Part shown: positions 55,831-64,000 of the stretch, piece after piece
Numbering within the stretch: position 1 is the first letter of the stretch
How the letters are laid out: each line of letters opens with the position of its first letter
Assembly (NCBI RefSeq): GCF_023159225.1
Contig: NC_063181.1
Coordinates: 22,222,073 to 22,286,072, forward strand
Direction of reading: 5' to 3'
Source of the DNA: Perognathus longimembris pacificus
Lineage: Eukaryota; Chordata; Mammalia; Rodentia; Heteromyidae
Length of the DNA stretch: 64,000 nt
Program-made: the position numbers and the translations under genes
The notes under the pieces: model-generated
What the model was told of the DNA's origin: nothing
The model's input: the letters and a program-made list of their open reading frames with translations, nothing else
The model's database searches: none

Positions 55831-57565
55831 GGAAATGTAAAGCAAGAAGGGCAACTGCTGCCTTCTAGTTAGTTCTACTTGGAAAATGATGGGACTATTG
55901 CTGACTTGCTTAGAAAGATTGTGATGTGTTGATTAAGTAGTGTCTGTGGAATATACCTGTGCAATTATTACTAAGACTACTCAGTATTTAGTCAGGAGAT
56001 CTGGGGAGTATTCTGAGAGGACATGCAATCTGGGAGTCAGCAGTAGACTTTAAATAAAACTACCAGATATATATAACTCATGTGTTAAGAAATTTGTAAA
56101 ATGAAATGGAAAAGACCATGAATATACTCTTAGGAGGAGTACAATTGTCAAACTAGTATGGAGAGACTCAAGGGACATACAGGGAAAAACAGAAGAGTAG
56201 GAGATGTGGAGATCAGGGTGGATTGTAATCTACAAGAAATTATTGTTTAAATGGGAATAAATTATTTGATTGGAGTAGCATATATGAAAATATGTAAAAG
56301 GATAAATAATAAAAGTATTCATAATATAATAGCTTTTGGTATATGCATGTATATGTGTGGTATGTATGTATATGTGAGTATATTATTTATATTTTGTTTT
56401 AAACTTTTGTATTATATACTATGTATATGTTATATAGAACAAATTTTAAAACAAAAATGTGGCAATAATGTACATAGTCCTGTATCTGCTTTATTTAAAC
56501 TTTATATTTCATCATGAATATTTCCTTTGTCCTATGTAATCCTCAAGAATAAGATTTTTACTGACTACTGGTATTCAGGAATGAACTACTGGGAAGTCAC
56601 TGGACAGAGCCTGCCCCCAGCAGAACTCACCTTGGGGAGTGCAAGGAAAAGGAGGATTACCAATGGCCAGGCTAGATGGACAAAGAAATGCTACAGGACA
56701 GCAACTTGTTCTCTGCTTTATGCCTCTCTGTTCACTTTAGTCTCCCAGCTCCCCAGAACTTCATTGTAATAGAATACTGCTCTGACAAAATACGTACATT
56801 TCACTAACCCCAAAACCAAGGACATAAATGAAAGATTACAAATATATTATGAACAACAACAACAAAATTATATGGAGATATGGGTGAATTTAACCCTTAA
56901 TTTTGTCTCTTAATGATCTTAAGTCACTGTACTGAAAACTAATTGTGGTTAATATTGAGTGAGAAGCCATCTCCCAAGAATCTTCACTTGTTAGTCTTCT
57001 TTGAATTCAATTCTCTTCTTCCACATTGGATTTTCTGTTTCTTGAAAGCCATTTGTTTTCTTTCAGGTTTGGATTTTTATTTTGTTTGAGTACATTTTCC
57101 AGGAAAGTAAGCAAAAATAAACATGGGAGATAAATTTTAATTTGCATTTGGTACCTGAAAATGCATTTTTCCCACTTTCAGCTTATTGATCATTTAGCTG
57201 GGTATAGAACTCTCATTTGCAAACAATTTCTATTCAGAATCTAGAAGACAATATTTTATTGTAACTTAGTTTCAAGTGTCATATTTCAGAAGGCATTTTA
57301 ACTTTGTACATGGTTAGGTTCTGTCTATGTAAATTTGTTGAGGTATTAGCTTGCCTACAAGCTCTAGAAGTTCTGAGTGGCATAACCTGGTGAGAATCTA
57401 CTCATCAATGTGAAGACACTAATTGGCACTTCAATTTTTATGGAATTTTATTTTGTTTATGTTCATTGGGAGATAAATATCTAGGAATTTCTCAGTCCTT
57501 ACCTGAAAAGTTTGGACATTCTAAGAACATTTTTCATTAGCACACCTCTGAAGGTCAACCTCCTG
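55831..57565. other. AT-rich unique non-coding sequence
   Basis: No gene recognised. An 80-codon frame at 56527-56769 in a slightly GC-richer patch has no domain. Confidence 0.4.
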
Positions 57566-57568
57566 GGC

Positions 57569-57785
57569 ACCTCCAGCTCACACCCCTAATTTCACCTATG
57601 CAGGAAGCTGAGATATGAGGAGGTTCACACCCAGCCAGGGTAGGAAAGTCCATGAGATTTTTATCTCCAATTAAACAACAAAAGTATGAGAAGTAGAGAT
57701 ATTGCTCAAGTGGTAAAGTGTTATTCTTGAGCAGGAAGGCTCAGGAACAGCATGTAGGCCTTGAGTTCAAGCACAAGGGAATGTA
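57569..57785 (+). mobile_element. Composite SINE (7SL-like + Geo-like), diverged
   Basis: ctccagctcacacccctaatttcacctatgcaggaagctgag ... caggaaagtccatgag-type ... tctccaattaaacaac, then gagaagtagagatattgctcaagtgg ... gccttgagttcaagcac. Both monomers are recognisable in order. Confidence 0.75.
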
Positions 57786-58405
57786 CACATTGTCCAGGTG
57801 CCCATTCCCTATGAATAGTAAGTGATTCTGATGATAGAAATCATTCATGTGGCAATGAATGTACATAAACCTTTAACAAGATAACTAAAAAACAAAGGAT
57901 TCACCATTTCTGGCTTCATAATGCTGGTCTCTTGTTCATTTTATTCTTACTTTTTTATTAAACATCTTTGGAGAGTGAGTCTCTAACATGTGATTGTATT
58001 TTCTCAGTCAAATATTACCTGAACTTTATTTTCTGATATCCTATTTGGCTTCTCATTTCTGCTATCATATTTTTAATTTCAAAAAACACTTTGCTTTCTA
58101 AATGTTTCTTATGTTTAATAACATCCTGCTTTTATTTTGTGGGTGAAATAGCTTCTCTTATCTCTTTGAGGAAATTAATGTATTTTAAGTCTCTCTTCTT
58201 CCTGCAGAGCAGCTATTTAACTTCCAGGTTTGGGGTGGTTTTTGTTGGGGGGGTTGATTATTTGTTTTGAATTCTATCCTTCTACTAAAAGTTTCTTTAG
58301 CTTTTTAGTAAACATTGGTGATTCATTCATATATAAAATTGAGAAACTAAACTGTGAGCTAGATGTTCTATTCATCAAGCTACATTGTGTTTGACTTAGA
58401 CTTGA
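57786..58405. other. Unique non-coding sequence
   Basis: No gene or repeat recognised. Confidence 0.4.
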
Positions 58406-58407
58406 CA

Positions 58408-58525
58408 TTTTTTTTCCTTTATTGTCAAAGTGAAGTACAGATGTGTTCCATATGTAAGACAGTGAGTACATTTCTTGTTCAACTACTTACCTCCTCCCTC
58501 ATTTTACCCCGCATCCCCCTGAACT
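58408..58525 (-). mobile_element. L1 3'-terminal fragment
   Basis: cctttattgtcaaagtgaagtacagatgtgttcc ... gacagtgagtacatttcttgttcaac is the reversed L1 terminus, close to the 8.5-kb copy. Truncated within the C-rich tract. Confidence 0.78.
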
Positions 58526-58724
58526 TGTCTTTATGGAGATATTTATTGCTATTTGAAGTCAGGCTTTTTTTTCTTATCATTATTTTTTTCCTTTTTTTCA
58601 TACTGACCTAGTACCCAGCAATTCTCTTATTGTTCTGTGTATTGGGAAAATAAAAGATTACTACCTTCCAGGGAGTAGTGACAGTTATGGGAATAAAGAG
58701 ATGGTCTAAGCATTCAAAATATAC
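58526..58724. other. Unique non-coding sequence
   Basis: No feature recognised. Confidence 0.3.
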
Positions 58725-58797
58725 ACAAACAGACAGACAGACACATACACACACACAGGCAGACACACACACACACAGGCAGACACACACACAGGCA

Positions 58798-58838
<41 letters not shown>
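58725..58838. repeat. (CA)n with interspersed GGCAGA units
   Basis: cagacagacagacacatac then repeated (ca)n-ggcaga blocks and a final run of about 20 CA units. Confidence 0.94.
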
Positions 58839-58840
<2 letters not shown>

Positions 58841-60140
58841 CCTTAAGTGCTATTGGATGGTTAACCTCATCCTCCACCACTGAGTCTCCCAATTTGGAAC
58901 TTCTGTATCCCTCTCTGGACAGCAAATCTCCACCTGCACTCCAGAGTGCAGAGCAAATGAAGGCTGCTTCAGGGCTTTCCCAACTGGCAACTCAGGGGCA
59001 AGTCTTGATATCTACTAAATCTATCAACACCCATCATTTGAGACTCAGTCTCTAAATGCAGTGCTCTTCTCTTTCTCTCTTAATGTTCTTGTGAGTTTGT
59101 AATGTCATTTTTCCCCTGATATTTAGGGGACCACCAAGAAAGAAATACCCCATTCTCTCTGAAAGCTACTTTACTTCCTTGTGTATATTTAAAATAAATT
59201 ATACATTTATTTATTTATTAATGTATTTGAAATTGTGAAGTAAGTATTACATTTTCTTTCTTCTCTGAAATAACTACCTTTTCAAAGCTACTTCTCAGAC
59301 AATTATTAGTCCTCTGACTTGCTGAGATCTAATTCATTAATCAATAGATTGCATTGTATTAATTCTTTCTATCCTCAAATCATTATCATGATACTTTAAT
59401 GATGATACCTGAACTAGTTCAAAGCATTCAAGGGAAATGTTTCAAGTAGATATATAGATGATAGACAGATTGATAGATGTGTGTATATACATATATAGAT
59501 ATAAACATATGTATTTATATCTGTCTATCTATATATCTACCTTTGCTTTTTCCTCCAGAAGAAAGTCTAAAGTCCAGGAAACAGTGATAATTATTTAAGT
59601 CTGTCATACTGAACTAAACATGTGGCCACTACCCCTGGATATGATAGTGTGTTTGTCCATATTCTGACAGGATGAAGCCCCACTAATAGGGACCAAGTGA
59701 CACACAGATTTAATAGCTAGACCTAATGTTCACTCCAAAATCAGTAAAGAAACTACTCTTAATTTGATAAGAAATGTTTGATTTGATCTGACCAAGCCTA
59801 GTAAACAGAACAGCCAGTGAATAAGTATGTCATGAATTTTTAAATTGCTTGTAGATTTTCCCACCTGAATTAGAACCATCTGATTCTGATCTTTATGTGG
59901 TTAACAAGCTAATAGAGTTAAAGCTTGGAGAAAAGTCATGTTCTTGCCCTTTAAAATTCTATGTAGATGCAGATAAGAAGACATCATATTGTTCAACTTA
60001 AAATAAAATTACTTTTTCCATATTATATGTCTTTCAGCCAGTCTAAATTGAATGACTTCTATTATTTGTTTATCTGGCTTCTAGATGAACGTAAAATCTG
60101 ACACATTATGCTGTTGTTTCCTTAAGTGTACTAAGGATAT
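58839..60140. other. Unique non-coding sequence with an inverted repeat
   Basis: No gene recognised. Arms agatatatagatgatagacagat (59448-59470) and atctgtctatctatatatct (59519-59538) form an imperfect inverted repeat around a 48-bp loop. Confidence 0.5.
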
Positions 60141-60160
60141 AATAAATATGAGGTTCTTAT
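60141..60160. repeat. Left TSD of the 60-kb L1
   Basis: aataaatatgaggttcttat, identical to 60872-60891. The first bases could instead be tail sequence on the right side, so the secure part is tatgaggttcttat. Confidence 0.92.
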
Positions 60161-60871
60161 ATACTCAGATAAGATTACAGAGATAGTGTATATACACTCA
60201 CAGGAAGGTGATACAAGAACATCATCAATAATAGAAGCTACAGATACACATAGGATGTTGAAAGTAGTTATAACTGTGATATAACAATCGTTTCCATAAC
60301 ATGGAGTTCATTTCACTTGGCATCATCTTTTGTGTTCATAAGGGTATAGCTATTGGGCGCTTGTGACCCTCTGCTATGACTTGCCTAAACCTGTACTAAT
60401 TATTCCAAATAAGGGAGACCATAGAGTCCATGTTTCTTTGGGTCTGGCTCACTTCACTTAGTATAATTTTTTCCAAGTCCTTCCATTTCCTTACAAATGG
60501 GGCAATGTCATTCTTTCTGATAGAGGCACAAAACCGTGTATACTAGTATTAGAACTAGGAAATTGAAAGGGAATACCAAAATTGAGAGACACAGGGTAAA
60601 AAAAGACAAACAACTACAAAAGCAATACTTGCAAAACTGTTTGGTGTAAGTGAACTGAACACCTCATGGGGGGAAAGGGAAAAGGGGAGGAGTGAGGGGG
60701 GTATGAGGGACAAGGTAACAAACAGTATAAGAAATTTTTCCAATGCCTAACATATGAAACTGTAACCTCTCTATACATCAGTTTGATAATAAAAACTTGA
60801 AAAAAATGAAAAAAAATAAAGTTGCTTGCTAAGACAATAAATAAATAAATAAATAGATAAATAAATAAATA
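60161..60871 (+). mobile_element. 5'-inverted (twin-primed) L1 insertion
   Basis: 60161 to about 60530 is the first part of the 3' UTR and the ORF2 end in minus orientation (atactcagataagattacag ... gatagaggcaca). About 60531-60800 is the rest of the 3' UTR in plus orientation, with polypurine tract (60669-60702) and terminus ctctctatacatcagtttgataataaaaacttg. Then come an A-rich tail, a short non-L1 piece (ttgcttgctaagac, 60822-60835) after an AATAAA (60815-60820), and an (AAAT)n tail. The 20-bp TSD brackets it all. Confidence 0.92.
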
Positions 60872-60891
60872 AATAAATATGAGGTTCTTAT
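60872..60891. repeat. Right TSD of the 60-kb L1
   Basis: Second copy of aataaatatgaggttcttat. Confidence 0.92.
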
Positions 60892-61510
60892 TTGCTATTA
60901 CAACATGTGTTTATATTGCTCTAACTACCTTTAAATCAGTATGGATTTTTCCAAGTAAGTCAGATATAAATCTTTCACTGAGAAAACTTACATATCTATG
61001 TTCCATATGTATCTGTTAGAAATTTAGCTGTCCATGGACAGCTATAACTCTGTTTCAAAATACAGGGGTAGTTATCTATGATTTGAAAGATGATAATCTT
61101 ATTTCTAGAGGAAATGATTTTTGGTATGCACCTTAATACTTAGAGGCCACAGAAGTTGTGTGACTTGTGAAAGGGGTGGGCCATAATTTAACTTCTCATG
61201 GGCCCTCTGGAAACAAAATTTATAATGGTTATTCTACCTTGCCATTCCTCACAACTAAGAACATATGACAGACACAGCAAGAGCCCAAGGAAGACGTAAC
61301 TTAAAAACCACAATACCTTTGTTATGTATTCCTTAAAGAAATATGAAATTTTTTACCAGTTTGCCTTTGTTTTACATTTCAGTAGAAGCTTCTGTGGCAG
61401 AACCATGAAATTATGTATGGGAATACATATTAGGTCAAACTTCCAACAGAATCTTGACTGAAGATATTAAATAACAGTTATGTTTTTGTTTGATTGGTCT
61501 TTATTTTGTT
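60892..61510. other. Unique non-coding sequence
   Basis: No gene or repeat recognised. Confidence 0.4.
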
Positions 61511-61512
61511 TT

Positions 61513-61740
61513 GTGCTGGAGCTTGAAGTCAGGGTCTAGGAGTGATCCCTTAGCTTTTTCACACAATGTTGGCGCTCTAACACTGAAACACATGTCTACT
61601 TCCAGCTTTTGGCTGGTGAATTGGAGATAAGAGTCTCTTAGGATTGTCTGCCTGGGCCGGATTCAAACCAAAATCCTCAAATCTCAGCCTCCTGAGTGGT
61701 TAAGATTGCATGTAGGACCCACCACAGGTACCTAGCTTGT
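61513..61740 (-). mobile_element. Composite SINE (7SL/B1-like + Geo-like)
   Basis: gctggagcttgaagtcagggtctagg ... tggcgctctaacactg (right monomer), then gagataagagtctcttagg, gcctgggccggattcaaacc, atctcagcctcctgagtggttaagatt (7SL-like). Confidence 0.8.
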
Positions 61741-64000
61741 ATTTATGTACATGTGGCAAAGCAGCTGTGCTAGGTTGGAAAGGTGACTCTTCTCCACTCC
61801 ACAGGGAGAGAGTCAAGACCCTCTCTATGTTGATCTGCCAGCTCTTCCCGTAGTGTCACACTCACCTTCTGATATCTGTCCCCCAGCCCCTGGAAAGAAG
61901 AGAAAAGCCACAGGCCAGGAAAAGATAGCTGCTCCCATTTCTCCAGACTAAATTAAATATGTACTCACACTACTTCCAAGTGAGAAGATGGAAAATTCTT
62001 TTCTAACTAGACAGCTTTGTTCCTAGGTGGGGAAAAATACATTTGGAGGAAGAGAAATGACAAAGCAGACTCCACTTGTTTAGTGTTTGCAATATTTTAG
62101 AAACATATAAATATAAAATGATTTTATGTGCTTCTATTTTAGCATATTCTAAAGCTTATGAGCAATATAGAAAGACACCCATTGAAATTACATGATGAAT
62201 GTTTAAGTGATTTCTAGGATGACTAGTACAAATGTCTACTACAGTTCTCAAAATTAAGTTGGGGGATTGAAGTTGTGCAGCCACCAAAGCCATGTGACCC
62301 CTATTCTGTATGTGTGTTTAGCAAGATATGATCTATGATCCTCATATTTACTGGACCATTCTTCAACAGCAGTTTTCAGTATGCAAAGCGGGCATTCTTG
62401 AAGATCACATGAAGATTACAAAAATCCTGCTCTAGATTATGATTTCCAGACCACCCAGATAAAGCTATGAATTTGATGTACATTATGATTATTTCAGTCA
62501 TTTTTGTACAGGTGATTTATGTCACATCCACAAATTACAGTCTGGTTGATCCTTTTTCAGATGAAATCCATTCTGTAATAGAGCCCCCCAAAGGACATTA
62601 TAGAAGACACATTTTAAAAACTAGGATAGGTAAACACTTTTAAAACTCCACATTACATTAAACAGGTAAATGTACTGTTTTAAAAAAATCCCTGAAAATT
62701 TTAATATAAATAACTGTCTCTATAATGTGGGAACAAATATTTTAATCATCACATTTCTTTTGTAAAGGTTAGTTCATTTCAGTATTCATAAAATACATAT
62801 GGAAGATAATATTTATTAAATATCTATGTAAGTATTTTAATGTAGTATACTAAATTAGCATGAGACTTTTCCCCCAGATAATGTTACTGATTTAAAGAAA
62901 CAAATATACTATTTCCAAGGTATATGTATATAAAATAAAATAATTCAGGATTGTTATAGTCTTCTGTGCTGTGCTGTACATCAACAAACAAGTGAAGAGA
63001 CAAATGTCCATTTTTATGAATAAATTTTACACTGAAAATGATTGTTACAGTGGTCCTACCACTCTAGGTACCCGAGAGATTTCTATAACTTAAGGGAGCA
63101 TATACAATTAATGAGAAATGGGCAGGCTGTATTTTATTTATATATCAATCTCAAACTTACATTAAAAACCTCAAAGGCAGAAGGAATCTAAAATTAAATG
63201 GGAAAAGGAAAAGGAGTCTGAGCCCAAGAAAAAGAATTCTCTGCATACATTTTACTTATCAAGCAAAAAATTAGTTGTCAAGGTTTCCCCCTAGTTATTC
63301 TTCCAATGTTCTTTAATTACATGCTGAGGCAGGAAAAAACAACAGTGATGATTGACAAAATTTTTGGAGGGAGATGGGAGAAGGGGCTAGAAGGATAGCT
63401 CAAATATACAGTAAGTAAGAAAGAAATCAACTGGTCTTGACAAGAAATAACTGCAAACCTTAGAAATGACCTATAAGGAAAACATGTATTTTGATAACAA
63501 CTTAGTAAAAGGACAAAGTCTTACCCATTTCAGTATATTCTAGAGGAATTCAAGATAGTTTGACTTTATTGCCTATGTCAGTACTTAATATACAGACATG
63601 TGCCAGGCATTCATTTTTGAAAGATTCCAAACAAAATAGATATCATAAAACACAGTAATTCCTCACCACTGAAGACAAGAAGTTGGCAACCACATAAGAA
63701 AGTTCATGGGGATTGGAAAATGCCACATCAGGGGCAAAGCTCTGGCCTCATAGTGGTTACATCAACACAGTGACAATGGAGCTAGTCTGTGGGTCAGGGG
63801 GATGGGAGCGTACACACGGACATTGGCAGTATTTATGGTTCCTTGGAATATGTCAGGACCCCAAAACCAAAAGAATACTAAGCTTCCATGTCTTAGGATC
63901 CTTGTGGTCACAAGCATGGCAGCATCAGAGCAGAATGACTGTCAGATACGTTCTCAGTGGGTGCCCTATTACCAGACAAACCTCTCTAGGGCACCATTTG
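61741..64000. other. Unique non-coding sequence
   Basis: No gene recognised. 61760-61960 is a slightly GC-richer patch without a frame or repeat I can name. 63560-63615 (gtgccaggcattc) has faint MIR/L2 wording. The rest is AT-rich unique DNA. Confidence 0.4.

Noticed and set aside
56527..56780. Possible exon or LTR in a slightly GC-richer patch
   Set aside because: No splice signals, domain, TG...CA ends or polyadenylation signal in a convincing place.
58678..59055. 125-codon frame with a T/H-rich half
   Set aside because: The first half is the CA microsatellite, and the second half shows no family resemblance.

Overview
This window looks like AT-rich, gene-poor mammalian nuclear DNA. I find no exon of a host gene that I can defend. 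It holds no rRNA, tRNA gene, CRISPR array, operon or bacterial feature. The content is interspersed repeats at several ages: LINE-1, tRNA- and 7SL-derived SINEs, MLT1-like ERVL-MaLR LTRs and MIRs. Between them lie many microsatellites and long stretches of unique sequence. The dimeric SINE at 4.4, 18.9 and 50.0 kb has an ID-like left monomer and a distinctive right monomer, as in IDL-Geo, which to my knowledge is known only from geomyoid rodents (kangaroo rats, pocket mice, pocket gophers). I therefore infer a geomyoid rodent; rodent is secure, the superfamily is likely.

Layout. 0-14 kb: unique DNA with old L1 pieces, SINEs, an MLT1-like LTR and a perfect (TA)30. 14.15-14.88 kb: a 5'-inverted L1 with a 15-bp target-site duplication (TSD). 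15-23 kb: mostly unique, including a repeat-poor block at 20.1-23.3 kb. 23.3-24.4 kb: old SINEs, an L1 end and a MIR. 24.4-31.9 kb: the main feature, a full-length minus-strand L1 of about 7.5 kb. It has a 5' UTR, an intact ORF1 (373 codons) and an ORF2 of 1,280 codons broken only by one in-frame TAG at codon 975. It is inserted in an older L1 ORF2 fragment (24337-24399 and 31888-32917) and flanked by a 16-bp TSD. 33-38 kb: old SINEs, MIRs and a (GGAA)-rich purine tract. 38.2-39.1 kb: an L1 with both a 5' inversion and a roughly 300-bp 3' transduction, bracketed by a 15-bp TSD. 39-64 kb: unique DNA, a nested L1 at 42 kb, a truncated L1 at 47 kb, two MLT1-like LTRs, several SINEs, many microsatellites, and another 5'-inverted L1 at 60.16-60.89 kb with a 20-bp TSD.

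How the parts relate. ORF1 and ORF2 of the 24-32 kb L1 encode the retrotransposition machinery: an RNA-binding chaperone, and an endonuclease plus reverse transcriptase. The other L1 inserts and the SINEs with TSDs are products of the same target-primed mechanism. This copy is probably impaired, because its ORF2 stops before the C-terminal cysteine domain. I found no novel biological system. The most informative content is the set of well-preserved insertion junctions (nesting, twin priming, transduction) and the structure of the composite SINEs.
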